NCBI GenBank assembly: GCA_963522145.1
Contig: CAUQXI010000014.1
Location: forward strand, 1-64,000
DNA length: 64,000 nt
Direction: 5' to 3'
DNA from: Mesorhizobium_B sp963522145
GTDB lineage: Bacteria > Pseudomonadota > Alphaproteobacteria > Rhizobiales > Rhizobiaceae
Positions 1-8,852 of this stretch are shown piece after piece; the stretch's first letter is position 1; the number at the start of each line of letters is the position of its first letter. A program made the position numbers and the translations under genes. Under the pieces are notes generated by a model that was not told the DNA's origin, did not search any database, and worked only from the letters and a program-made list of their open reading frames with translations.

Positions 1-2
1 GC

Positions 3-304
3 TTCAAGCTTTGCGCCCTTCTAGAAGACATATACCCCAACTCAGCGCAGGGGGCAGGCTTGGCCTTGGCGATTCCAGTGACTTGGCGATCTGGTATTTT
101 GCGAGAGAAGCCGGATTCATTGTCGTCTCGCAGGATGCAGACTTCGCCGACCTCGCAATTTTGGACCAACCGCCCCCGAAGGTCATCTGGCTGCGCTGCG
201 GCAACCAGCCTACGAGCCACATAGCCGCTGTCCTTAGGAGACATCATGCGGCGATAGAAGCTTTTCTTGACGATCCCGAGCTTGCATGTATCGAGGTTAG
301 ATGA
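3..304 (+). pseudogene. DUF5615 PIN-like toxin gene, 5' truncated by window edge and frameshifted
   Basis: The frame ending at the TGA at 302-304 gives the DUF5615 C-terminal half: an SxDADFAD-like motif, then PPPKVIWLRCGN and a helical tail. Upstream of about base 60 this frame no longer looks like the family. The preceding family-like segment (LLEDIYPNSAQ) is found in another frame, bases 21-53. Joining the two needs a one-base change between about 50 and 68. DUF5615 proteins are PIN-domain-like toxins, usually paired with a DUF433 antitoxin gene, which would lie to the left of the window. The gene is either a pseudogene or carries a sequencing error. Confidence 0.6.
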
Positions 305-409
305 CGGAGTGCGAAATGCTCCAAGCCGCGTGGAAAACGACGTATCGCTAAGAACATGCGTCAGTTGCGCCTTCGGCAACGATTGTAACTAACCTTCCGT
401 GGTCCAAGC

Positions 410-2998
410 TCACCGCATCTCCAGCAACCGCTCCAGGTAGCTCCGCTCCAGTTCCGGCGACAGCGCATCGCCCAGCCGCTTGCGGATGGCTTCGAGAATG
501 CGCCGTGCGCGCTGGACGTCGATCTCGTCCGGCACACGCGTGGAGCCGCCGGCATCGGGCCCGTTGGTAGCCCGTGGGCGGCCGAGCGGGTCGCGATCGG
601 AACTCTGCTGGCGCCCACCCTGCTCCGAGCCGCCTTCCTCGCCCTGCATCGCCTGCATCATCTGCTGCATCATGTCCTGCGCGCCGCGCCTCAGCGCTTC
701 GAGCGCCCTGCCCTGCTCGCCCACAGCACGCTCGCCGTCGCCCTCTCCAAGCGAGCCCTGCGCGCGGCCCATCTCGCGCCCTGCCTCGCCGAACCCCTCG
801 CCGGGCTGCATGCCCATGCCTTCCATACCCTTCTGCAATGCCTGAAGATCGCGCTGCAACTGGCCCTGCCCTTCCTGAAGGCTCTTGAGCGCCTGGGCGA
901 ATTCTTCTGGCGTCATCGGCCGCTGGTTCTGCCCTTCGCCAGGCTGTCGACCATCCCCGTTCTCGCCCTGCTGCCCGCCCTCACCTTGCTGCATACCCTC
1001 CTGCCCGCGCTGCGTGCGGAAGGTCTCGTTCATCAGCTCCTGCTGCTTGCGCATGATCTCGCCGAGCTTGTCCATCTGCTGGCGCATCTCGCTGCTCTGC
1101 TGGCCCTGCTGACCTTGCTGCGGCTGGCCCGCCTCGAGGTTGTTCATCATCTCCTGCAACTGCGAGAGAAGCTCCTGCGCCGCGTCGCGATTGCCGGATT
1201 TCGCCATCTCCTCGATCTGCTTCATCATGCGGTCGAGATCCTGCGGACGCAGTTCCTGCCCGTCTTGCGGCATGGTCTGCGACAGGTTCGGGTTCTTCTG
1301 CGCCTGCTCGGCGAATTCCCGCAGGAACTCCCTCATCGCCTCGCGCAGCTCCTTCATCAGCCGGTCGATCTCCTCGTCGGATGCGTTGTTCTCCAGCGCC
1401 TGCTTGAGCGCATCCTGCGCCTTGGCGAGGCGCTTCTGCGCATCCGAAAGATCGCCCTGCTCGATCCCGATCGCGACCTCCCAGAGGTAGTCCACGACCT
1501 CGCGGAGCTGGTCGTCGGTTTCGGCCATTTCGAGCCGGGACCGCGCGCTCATCATGGCGAGATAGTGCGACAGCACGGGAAAGGTGTCCTCGGGCCGCAG
1601 CGTGACGGCGTCCATCAGCTCCATCACACGAGGCTTCGCGCGAACGTCCATCCCCAGCATCTTGCGCTGTTCGATGAGTGCCTTTGCCAGCGGATTGGTG
1701 AAAGGATGCTCGGGCAGCACGACGCGCTTGGCGGGGGTGGAGCCCTGATGTTTGGCGGCGTCTGTGGCGGTCAGCGTGAGGCTGACCGTGCTGCCAGCCC
1801 AGACATGCTCGGTCAGGTCACGCGATGCCTTTGCAGCCGGGCTCTTGGCTCCACGACGCGGCAGCGTGAGCGGCATCTCGGGCGGGCCATAAAGCGGGCG
1901 GGCACCTGCTTTCGGCGCGTCTTCCAGCGCAAAAGCGGAAGCGGCGCTCGCAGCGCCATAATCGTCGCTGATCTCATAGCTCAGCTCGAGCGTACCGTTG
2001 GCCGCGCGCCGCGGCTCCGCTATGAAGCGGATCGCGGGCGCACGATCCGGCGTCACGGCAAAGCGCCAATGGCGAAGATCCCGCTCGCCATCGCGCAGGG
2101 AAAGCGCACCGTCGGTGTCGAGCACGCCGGAGAACTGGCGCGTCACTATGGCCTCGGTCTGAACCGGCTCAGCCTTATCCTGCACCCCATCGGGCACCTT
2201 CGCTTCCCACGCCCGCGTCCCGGCGGCATCCGCCAGTTCCAGCGATTCCCCTCCCGATCCGCCCGTCATCTGAAGCGAGACCACGCTGTTCTCGGGAACA
2301 GTGAACGCATTCACGCCGCCGGCGGTTGTATCAGGCAGGAAGATCGGCGCGACGCCCGTATAGGCAGGAGGCGTCACCCAGGCGTCGATGCGCGGCGGCA
2401 GCGCCTGGGCACGGGCAGGCGCGCGGAAAGCATCGCGCAGCGAGCCGCCGGAGGGTCCAAAGGAGAAGGCGAATGCCGCGACCAACACCAGCACGACAGC
2501 CGCGCGTAGCCCCCATGGATCGCGCTCGGGCACGCGCGGTCGAGGCGCCACGCCGCGCAACCCTTTGAGCTGCGCCTCCATCCGCGCCTGATGTTCCCGC
2601 CACAGCGCCCGTGAGAACGGGCCGCCATCCACCGCCGGTTGATCGCTTTGAACCAGCAGAGGCGAGTGCGTTAGATTGTTCGATGCTTCGATCCGCCGAT
2701 CGATCTCTGCTTCCTCCGGACTACGAAAGAAGCGGAGCGGATAAAGGCTGAAGGCAAATGCCACACCAAACAGTGCCACCAGCCCCAGCCGGCCCCAGTC
2801 GGGCATCAGGCGCAGGAGCCCGATCCAGGCCACAACAGCAAAGAGGCCGAGCGTCAGCAGGGCCGGGAGCAGACGAGGCCAAATCCGCTCGAAGCTGATG
2901 GCGAGGCGCGCCGAGCCACGCGTGCGCGCGAGCTTCGCGGGGATCAGGGGAGCGGAACGAAGACCGCCTTGCGCCCGTCGTGAAGGCAGTTGCGTCAT
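410..2998 (-). CDS. TIGR02302 / DUF4175 family membrane protein
   Basis: This 862-residue protein from the ATG at 2998 belongs to a large family confined mostly to alphaproteobacteria, of unknown function. Two hydrophobic segments lie near residues 43-62 and 71-88 and a third near 165-185. A long extramembrane region follows, with a low-complexity Gln/Gly/Glu-rich stretch (nucleotides about 640-1130 on the plus strand) rich in QGQQ and GEGG repeats. The C-terminus is charged and helical. Its position next to lysA is common in rhizobia. The family call rests on overall layout and composition; no catalytic motif is visible. An upstream in-frame start at 3055 is less likely because the added residues look non-coding. 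Confidence 0.85.
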   Translation of the reverse strand: MTQLPSRRAQGGLRSAPLIPAKLARTRGSARLAISFERIWPRLLPALLTLGLFAVVAWIGLLRLMPDWGRLGLVALFGVAFAFSLYPLRFFRSPEEAEIDRRIEASNNLTHSPLLVQSDQPAVDGGPFSRALWREHQARMEAQLKGLRGVAPRPRVPERDPWGLRAAVVLVLVAAFAFSFGPSGGSLRDAFRAPARAQALPPRIDAWVTPPAYTGVAPIFLPDTTAGGVNAFTVPENSVVSLQMTGGSGGESLELADAAGTRAWEAKVPDGVQDKAEPVQTEAIVTRQFSGVLDTDGALSLRDGERDLRHWRFAVTPDRAPAIRFIAEPRRAANGTLELSYEISDDYGAASAASAFALEDAPKAGARPLYGPPEMPLTLPRRGAKSPAAKASRDLTEHVWAGSTVSLTLTATDAAKHQGSTPAKRVVLPEHPFTNPLAKALIEQRKMLGMDVRAKPRVMELMDAVTLRPEDTFPVLSHYLAMMSARSRLEMAETDDQLREVVDYLWEVAIGIEQGDLSDAQKRLAKAQDALKQALENNASDEEIDRLMKELREAMREFLREFAEQAQKNPNLSQTMPQDGQELRPQDLDRMMKQIEEMAKSGNRDAAQELLSQLQEMMNNLEAGQPQQGQQGQQSSEMRQQMDKLGEIMRKQQELMNETFRTQRGQEGMQQGEGGQQGENGDGRQPGEGQNQRPMTPEEFAQALKSLQEGQGQLQRDLQALQKGMEGMGMQPGEGFGEAGREMGRAQGSLGEGDGERAVGEQGRALEALRRGAQDMMQQMMQAMQGEEGGSEQGGRQQSSDRDPLGRPRATNGPDAGGSTRVPDEIDVQRARRILEAIRKRLGDALSPELERSYLERLLEMR

Positions 2999-3097
2999 CA
3001 GGCCTCTAGCCGTGCAGCGCGCGGAAACGCGCCAAGGCGTTGAGACTAACAGCAAACGCGGCGGATGCGAGGCGGCCCGCGAAAACGTGAAGCGACC

Positions 3098-4366
3098 TCA
3101 GGCCTGAAGCCAGGGCGGCAGGCGGTCGAGGCCGATCAGCTCGTCATAGGTCGGCCGTGGACGGATAACATGGAACTGGTCGCCCTTCACCAGAACCTCC
3201 GGCACGAGCAGGCGCGAATTGTAGGTTCCCGCCTGCACCGCGCCATACGCGCCAGCCGTGCCGATCGCGATGAGATCGCCTGATGCGAGGCGCGGTAGGT
3301 CGCGATCACGGCCAAGGAAATCGCCGGACTCGCAGACGGGGCCGACCACATCCACGCGCAGCCTTTCGCCATCATTCTGCTCCACGACAGGCCGGATGTC
3401 ATGGAAGGCATCGTAAAGGGTCGGGCGCACGAGGTCGTTCATTGCGGCATCCACGATCAGGAAGTTCTTCGCTTCGCCTTCCTTGAGGTAGATCACCTCC
3501 GAAACCAGGATCCCGGCATTGCCGACGATCAGCCGCCCGGGCTCCACGATCACCTTGAGCCCCAGCGCCGTCACATGGCGGCGCACGATCTCCGCATAGG
3601 CGGCGGGAAGCGGCGGCGGATCGTTGTCGAGGCGGTATGGAATGCCCAAGCCCCCGCCCAGATCCACATGCTCGATCGCGTGGCCGTCCTCGCGAAGGCT
3701 GCCCACAAGCTCGACGAGCAGCCGGAAGGCGTCGTCGAACGGCTGCAGTTCGGTGATCTGGCTGCCGATATGCATGTCGATGCCCACCACCCGGAGGCCG
3801 GGCAGCGATGCCGCGCGGGCATAAACACGGCGCGCCTCGCCCCACGGGATACCGAACTTGTTTTCCGCCCGGCCGGTGGAGATCTTGGCATGAGTGCGTG
3901 CATCCACATCCGGGTTGATGCGCAGCGACACGGGCGCCTCCAGCCCCATCGCGCTTCCCCGCGACGACAGAAGATCGAGTTCGGGCTCGGACTCCACATT
4001 GAAGCAGTGGATGTTCGAAACGAGCGCGAAGTCCATCTCGCGTGCAGTCTTGCCGACGCCGGAAAACAGGATTTTTTCCGGCGGAATGCCGGCCGCGAGC
4101 GCCCGGCGCAGCTCGCCCTCCGACACTACATCCGCACCGGCACCGAGGGCGGCCAGCGTGGCCAGAACCGCCTGATTGGAATTGGCCTTCATCGCATAGC
4201 AGACGATGGCGTCGAGGCCGGACAGCGACTGCGAGAAGACCGTCAGATGGCGCGTCAGCGTGGCATCGGAATAGCAGTAGAAGGGCGTTCCCACCTTCTC
4301 CGCGATCTCCGGCAGGGGAACGTCCTCGGCGTGAAGCACGCCGTCGCGATATTCGAAATGGTTCAC
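3098..4366 (-). CDS. lysA: Diaminopimelate decarboxylase
   Basis: The 422-residue product decarboxylates meso-diaminopimelate to L-lysine, the last step of the lysine pathway, using PLP in the cytoplasm. It has the fold III layout: a pyridoxal lysine in the CYAMKANSN motif near residue 60, the HIGSQI motif, the EPGR motif, and the C-terminal CESGD plus GAYG motifs. Length is normal for the family. The start is a GTG at 4366, ten bases after the lptM stop, so lptM and lysA probably share a transcript with argH upstream. The GTG is preferred because the product then begins MNHFEYRDG as in rhizobial LysA. Confidence 0.97.
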   Translation of the reverse strand: MNHFEYRDGVLHAEDVPLPEIAEKVGTPFYCYSDATLTRHLTVFSQSLSGLDAIVCYAMKANSNQAVLATLAALGAGADVVSEGELRRALAAGIPPEKILFSGVGKTAREMDFALVSNIHCFNVESEPELDLLSSRGSAMGLEAPVSLRINPDVDARTHAKISTGRAENKFGIPWGEARRVYARAASLPGLRVVGIDMHIGSQITELQPFDDAFRLLVELVGSLREDGHAIEHVDLGGGLGIPYRLDNDPPPLPAAYAEIVRRHVTALGLKVIVEPGRLIVGNAGILVSEVIYLKEGEAKNFLIVDAAMNDLVRPTLYDAFHDIRPVVEQNDGERLRVDVVGPVCESGDFLGRDRDLPRLASGDLIAIGTAGAYGAVQAGTYNSRLLVPEVLVKGDQFHVIRPRPTYDELIGLDRLPPWLQA

Positions 4367-4376
4367 GAGGATGAAC

Positions 4377-4589
4377 TCAGATCAGGCCGTCGAGGATGAA
4401 GGGCTTGTCCGCGACCGGCTTTTCCGGCTCCGGCGGAACGGGCTCGTTGTTGGCCTTGGCATCCTTGCGGGCCTGCACCGCTGCCTGGTACGGCGTGTCG
4501 AGCTCGCCCCTGCGCCCGCAGCCGGAAAGCATGGCACTCGCCATCATCAGCAGAACAAGAAGTTTCGCGGCCGTCATGGGTGCGGTCAT
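4377..4589 (-). CDS. lptM: LptM-type small lipoprotein (YifL-like)
   Basis: This 70-residue protein has a hydrophobic signal and a lipobox LSGC near residues 21-24, followed by GRRGELDTP, the signature of YifL/LptM. In enterobacteria LptM helps the LptDE lipopolysaccharide translocon mature; the function here is inferred. The C-terminus is a Pro/Glu/Lys-rich tail. It lies between argH and lysA on the same strand, an arrangement common in proteobacteria. A second in-frame ATG at 4577 is an equally plausible start, since a signal sequence follows directly. Confidence 0.85.
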   Translation of the reverse strand: MTAPMTAAKLLVLLMMASAMLSGCGRRGELDTPYQAAVQARKDAKANNEPVPPEPEKPVADKPFILDGLI

Positions 4590-4640
4590 GGTCGCTCAGG
4601 TTTCCGTGTGTCCACGCCTTTCTAGCCGAGGGAAGCCCGC

Positions 4641-6071
4641 TCAGGAAGAAGGCGCGAGCCGGTTCTTCCACCATTCGATCTGTTCGCGCACCTGATCGGG
4701 CGCGGTGCCGCCGAACGACGTACGGCTCGCCACCGAGCGATCCACCGAAAGCACCTCGAACACGCTTTGGGTGATATCCGGATGGATTGCCTGAAGGTCG
4801 TTGAGGGAAAGCTCCTCGAGCCCAACACGCCGTTTCTCGGCCTCCGCCACCGCGCGTCCCGTTACGTGATGGGCTTCACGAAAGGGCAGACCCGCCTCGC
4901 GCACCAGCCAGTCGGCAAGGTCGGTCGCGACCGAGAAGCCGGCACCCGCCGCCTGCCGCATGGCCTCCGTATTGACGCCCATATCGCCGACCATGCCGGT
5001 GGTCGCGGCCAGCATCAGGTCGAGCGTTTCGGCGGCATCGAACACCGCTTCCTTGTCTTCCTGCATGTCCTTGGAATAGCTGAGCGGCAGCCCCTTCATG
5101 ACGGTCAGGAGCGCGAGAAGATGGCCGTTGAGGCGGCCGGTCTTGGCGCGCACCAGTTCCGCCGCATCCGGATTCTTCTTCTGCGGCATGATCGAGGAGC
5201 CGGTGGAAAACGAGTCGGACAGCCGCACGAAGCCGAATTGCGGCGTGGACCAGATCACGATCTCTTCCGCAAGCCGCGACAGGTGAACCCCGCAGATCGC
5301 GGACAGCCCAAGGAACTCAAGGGCGAAATCCCGGTCGGAAACGGAGTCGATCGAGTTGCGCGTCGGGCCGGAAAAGCCAAGGGTGGCCGCCGTCTGATGA
5401 CGGTCAATGGGAAACGGCGTTCCGGCGAGCGCCGCCGCCCCGAGCGGGCTTTGGTCCATGCGCGCGATCGCGTCGCGGGCGCGCGAAAGATCACGCCCGA
5501 ACATTTCCACATAGGCCATCAGGTGATGGCCGAAGGTCACCGGCTGGGCGCTCTGCAGATGGGTGAAGCCCGGCATCACGCTGCCCGCATGCTCTTCCGC
5601 GCGCACCAGAAGCGTGCGGATCAGGCCGGTAAGCGCGTCCACCACCCGCCCCGCCTCGTTCTTGACCCAGAGGCGGAAATCCACCGCCACCTGATCGTTG
5701 CGCGAGCGCGCCGTGTGAAGGCGCCCTGCGGCAGGCCCGATCAGTTCGGCCAGACGCGCCTCCACATTCATGTGGATGTCTTCCAGCCGGGTGGAAAAGG
5801 AAAAGCGCCCTTCCTCGATCTCGCGCAGGATCGTGTTCAGGCCTTGGTGAATCGCTTCGCGATCTTCCGCCGAAATGATGCCGCGATCGGCAAGCATGGC
5901 CGAATGCGCGAGGCTGCCGGCAATGTCCTGCGCGAACAGCTTGCGGTCAAAGCCGATGGAAGCATTGATCGCTTCCATGATCGCCGCGGGGCCGGAAGCG
6001 AAGCGGCCGCCCCACATCCGGTTGCTGCGCGCTCCGGCCGCATCCTCGGGGCTGGGCTTGGGCTGGCTCAT
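4641..6071 (-). CDS. argH: Argininosuccinate lyase
   Basis: The 476-residue enzyme cleaves argininosuccinate to arginine and fumarate, the last arginine step. The fumarase/aspartase-superfamily signature GSSIMPQKKNP is present, as are the HTARSRNDQ and THLQSAQP motifs of ArgH. The ATG at 6071 gives the usual MSQPKP...RMWGGRF beginning; longer in-frame extensions upstream read into the divergent tlpA gene. The ATG overlaps a possible plus-strand ATG at 6070 in the tetranucleotide CATG. It heads a likely argH-lptM-lysA operon. Confidence 0.97.
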   Translation of the reverse strand: MSQPKPSPEDAAGARSNRMWGGRFASGPAAIMEAINASIGFDRKLFAQDIAGSLAHSAMLADRGIISAEDREAIHQGLNTILREIEEGRFSFSTRLEDIHMNVEARLAELIGPAAGRLHTARSRNDQVAVDFRLWVKNEAGRVVDALTGLIRTLLVRAEEHAGSVMPGFTHLQSAQPVTFGHHLMAYVEMFGRDLSRARDAIARMDQSPLGAAALAGTPFPIDRHQTAATLGFSGPTRNSIDSVSDRDFALEFLGLSAICGVHLSRLAEEIVIWSTPQFGFVRLSDSFSTGSSIMPQKKNPDAAELVRAKTGRLNGHLLALLTVMKGLPLSYSKDMQEDKEAVFDAAETLDLMLAATTGMVGDMGVNTEAMRQAAGAGFSVATDLADWLVREAGLPFREAHHVTGRAVAEAEKRRVGLEELSLNDLQAIHPDITQSVFEVLSVDRSVASRTSFGGTAPDQVREQIEWWKNRLAPSS

Positions 6072-6114
6072 GAGCGAGAAGGGCTCCCGAACGGTGGATG
6101 AAAGTGTGAGCGGA

Positions 6115-6828
6115 ATGGAAACAAGCGAGAAGACCACGCGCAGGCTCTTTCCTGCCTTGCGCTGGGTGCTGCTCGCAGGCGCGGCGGGCGCGCTGGCCGG
6201 CGCTGCTGCCGTATATGTCGGCGCGCCCGTGTCTGGCAACAATGCCGCGCCGGATACTGCTCCCCCTCCCCCGCTTGCAGCGTCTTCCGATCCCGCGGCG
6301 GACAAAGTGTGTGCAGCAAAGATCGACAAGGCAAAGGCGGTTGGGACAAAAGCCCGGGGTCAGGTCGCAGCCATGGGACCGGCGGACCCGCCTGTTTCGC
6401 TGGCATCCCTTGCGTTCAAGGAGCCCGGCGGCACGGCCACCACGCTGAGCGCCAAGTCCGGCAAGACGCTGCTTCTCAATCTCTGGGCCACCTGGTGCGC
6501 GCCCTGCCGGGCCGAGATGCCCGCGCTCGATCGCCTCCAGCAGGCGAAAGGCAGCGACCGCTTCGAAGTCGTGGCCGTCAATGTGGATACGGGCGACGAT
6601 GCCAAGCCCGCCAAATTCCTTGACGAGATTGGCGTCCATGCACTCGCGCGCTACCGCGATCCAAGTTTGAAAATCTTCAAGGACCTTCAGGAGCGCGGCC
6701 TGCTGCTCGGCCTTCCCGCCACCTTCCTGATCGACGGCGAAGGCTGCATGCTGACGCTGATGAACGGGCCGGCAGAGTGGTCGAGCAAGGATGCGACCGC
6801 ACTGATCGACACGGCACTCGCTCCGTGA
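6115..6828 (+). CDS. tlpA: TlpA-family thiol:disulfide interchange protein
   Basis: The 237-residue protein has an N-terminal membrane anchor (residues about 12-37), a Pro/Ala linker and a periplasmic thioredoxin domain with the active-site motif WCAPC. TlpA proteins reduce cysteines in periplasmic targets, in rhizobia including cytochrome oxidase copper-centre assembly. A cis-Pro LGLPATFLID motif near the C-terminus supports the fold. The ATG at 6115 is chosen because an anchor follows after a few basic residues. An alternative ATG at 6070 overlaps the argH start. The gene is divergent from argH and convergent with the dehydrogenase after a seven-base gap. Confidence 0.92.
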   Translation: METSEKTTRRLFPALRWVLLAGAAGALAGAAAVYVGAPVSGNNAAPDTAPPPPLAASSDPAADKVCAAKIDKAKAVGTKARGQVAAMGPADPPVSLASLAFKEPGGTATTLSAKSGKTLLLNLWATWCAPCRAEMPALDRLQQAKGSDRFEVVAVNVDTGDDAKPAKFLDEIGVHALARYRDPSLKIFKDLQERGLLLGLPATFLIDGEGCMLTLMNGPAEWSSKDATALIDTALAP

Positions 6829-6835
6829 CGGCGCC

Positions 6836-7714
6836 TCAGCGCGTCGGAACCGGCGTCTCGCCGCGATAATCGTAGAAGCCGCGGCCGGCCTTGCGGCCCA
6901 GCCAGCCAGCCTCGACATATTTCACCAGAAGCGGGCACGGACGATATTTGGAGTCCGACAGCCCGTCATGCAGCACTTGCATGATGGAAAGACAGGTATC
7001 TAGGCCGATGAAGTCGGCCAGTTGCAGCGGCCCCATCGGATGGTTGGCGCCAAGCTTCATGGCGGTGTCGATCGCCTCCACCGAGCCCACGCCTTCATAC
7101 AGCGTGTAGATCGCCTCGTTGATCATCGGCAGGAGGATGCGGTTGACGATAAAGGCCGGAAAATCCTCGGACACGGTGATCGTTTTGTCAAGGCGGTTCA
7201 CGAATTCCTTGGCGGCAACGAAGGTCTCGTCTTCCGTGGCGATGCCGCGCACCAGTTCCACCAGCTTCATCACCGGCACCGGATTCATGAAGTGGATGCC
7301 GATGAAACGCTCCGGACGGTCGGTCTGAGACGCCAGACGCGTGATGGAGATGGAGGAGGTGTTGGTGGCAAGGATCGCGTCCGACCGGAGTTGCGGACAA
7401 AGCTGGGAAAAGATCTTGCGCTTGACCGTCTCGTCTTCCGTCGCGGCTTCGATCACGAGGTCGGCCTCGCCGAGCCCGGCCACGTCGGCCGTCTTTTTGA
7501 TCAGTGAAACGGCCTTCTGGCGAGCCGCGTCCTCCAGCTTGCCCGAGCTGACCTGGCGGGCCATGTTGCCGCTGATCGTGGCGATGCCGTTCTCGATCCG
7601 CTCGCCGGAAACATCATAGAGCAGGACCTGAAAGCCGGCCAAGGCACACACATGAGCGATGCCCCCGCCCATCTGTCCCGCGCCGACGATCCCGACCGTT
7701 TCAATGCTGTTCAT
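6836..7714 (-). CDS. 3-hydroxybutyryl-CoA dehydrogenase
   Basis: The 292-residue enzyme interconverts acetoacetyl-CoA and 3-hydroxybutyryl-CoA with NAD(P). An N-terminal Rossmann motif GIVGAGQMGGGIA (residues about 7-19) and the family signature around HFMNPVPVMKLVE and DFPAFIVNRILLPMINEA are present. It lies downstream of etfA and etfB on the same strand with a 184-base gap, a common alphaproteobacterial grouping linking fatty acid or polyhydroxybutyrate metabolism to flavoprotein electron transfer. The ATG at 7714 is preferred over the 33-residue extension, which lacks homology features. Confidence 0.95.
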   Translation of the reverse strand: MNSIETVGIVGAGQMGGGIAHVCALAGFQVLLYDVSGERIENGIATISGNMARQVSSGKLEDAARQKAVSLIKKTADVAGLGEADLVIEAATEDETVKRKIFSQLCPQLRSDAILATNTSSISITRLASQTDRPERFIGIHFMNPVPVMKLVELVRGIATEDETFVAAKEFVNRLDKTITVSEDFPAFIVNRILLPMINEAIYTLYEGVGSVEAIDTAMKLGANHPMGPLQLADFIGLDTCLSIMQVLHDGLSDSKYRPCPLLVKYVEAGWLGRKAGRGFYDYRGETPVPTR

Positions 7715-7898
7715 GCCGCCTACTGCCCCATCGACGATGCTCCGAGGCGGCTCTGCACCGCCTATTGCTGCAGTGCAAGGTAAAAAGGGCAGCGGCGGAA
7801 GAAGTTCCACCATCGGGCGCTGAACGGTCCGATGGTCCTGTTGAACAGTGCCGAAGTCGCCAAGCCGGCGGGCGATCGGCTCTTTGCTTCGAAGCGGC

Positions 7899-8828
7899 TT
7901 ACAGCGCTTTTTCGAGTTCCGGCAGGAGCGTGAACAGGTCGCCCACCAGACCGTAATCGGCGACCTGGAAGATCGGTGCCTCCTCGTCCTTGTTGATGGC
8001 GACGATGATCTTCGAGTCCTTCATGCCGGCCAGATGCTGGATGGCGCCCGAGATGCCGCAGGCGATGTAAAGGTCGGGCGCGACCACCTTGCCGGTCTGC
8101 CCCACCTGCCAGTCGTTGGGCGCGTAGCCCGCATCCACGGCAGCGCGCGATGCCCCTACCGCCGCGCCCAGCTTGTCGGCCAGCGGCAGCATGACCTCCT
8201 GGAACTTCTCGGATGAACCAAGCGCGCGACCGCCCGAGACGATGATCTTGGCGCTTGTAAGTTCGGGCCGCTCGGACGCTGCGATCTTGTTCTCGACAAA
8301 TGCCGAGAGCGCCGGATCGGCCGCAGCATCCACCGCCTCGACCGAGGCCGAGCCGCCCTCCGAAGCCGCCTGGAAGGACGCGGTGCGCACCGTGATCACC
8401 TTCTTGGCCTCCTTCGACTGCACCGTCTGGATCGCGTTGCCCGCATAGATCGTGCGCTTGAACGTGTCGGGCGACACCACTTCCATGATCTCGGACACCT
8501 GCATCACATCAAGCAGGGCCGCCACGCGCGGCATGACGTTCTTGGCGGTGGTCGTCGCCGGCGCGATGACCGTGTCGTAAGCGCCAGCCAGCGCCACGAT
8601 CGTCGCGGCCAGCGGTTCGGCAAGCTGCTCGGCGAGCGCCGGGGACTGAACGAGCAGAACCTTGCTCACGCCCTGAAGCCGGGATGCCGCATCGGCGGCA
8701 GCTTGCGCATCCTTGCCCGCGACCAGAACATGAACGTCGCCGCCGATCTGGACGGCTGCGCTCAGCGCCTTGGCGGTCTGTTCGTTGAGGCTTGCATTGT
8801 CATGCTCGGCAAGAAGAAGAATGGCCAT
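7899..8828 (-). CDS. etfA: Electron transfer flavoprotein alpha subunit
   Basis: The 309-residue FAD-binding subunit pairs with EtfB to carry electrons from acyl-CoA dehydrogenases to ETF-ubiquinone oxidoreductase. The C-terminal FAD motif is clear: SGGRALGSSEKF, then QVGQTGK, then ACGISGAIQHLAGM and AINKDEEAPIF. The start has an AGGAG ribosome binding site nine bases upstream. It follows etfB by 24 bases, so the pair is an operon. A likely electron donor is the glutaryl-CoA dehydrogenase encoded at 32110-33312. Confidence 0.98.
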   Translation of the reverse strand: MAILLLAEHDNASLNEQTAKALSAAVQIGGDVHVLVAGKDAQAAADAASRLQGVSKVLLVQSPALAEQLAEPLAATIVALAGAYDTVIAPATTTAKNVMPRVAALLDVMQVSEIMEVVSPDTFKRTIYAGNAIQTVQSKEAKKVITVRTASFQAASEGGSASVEAVDAAADPALSAFVENKIAASERPELTSAKIIVSGGRALGSSEKFQEVMLPLADKLGAAVGASRAAVDAGYAPNDWQVGQTGKVVAPDLYIACGISGAIQHLAGMKDSKIIVAINKDEEAPIFQVADYGLVGDLFTLLPELEKAL

Positions 8829-8852
8829 GGGGAAACTCCTGTTCTCGCTGTC

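Noticed and set aside
640..1130. Repetitive stretch as tandem repeat or CRISPR-like array
   Set aside because: It encodes a low-complexity Gln/Gly/Glu-rich protein segment in frame; there are no regular spacers.
986..2509. Long open frame on the plus strand opposite the TIGR02302 gene
   Set aside because: It is antisense to a clear gene, Leu/His/Arg-rich, and has no family features. GC-rich codon use keeps this frame open.
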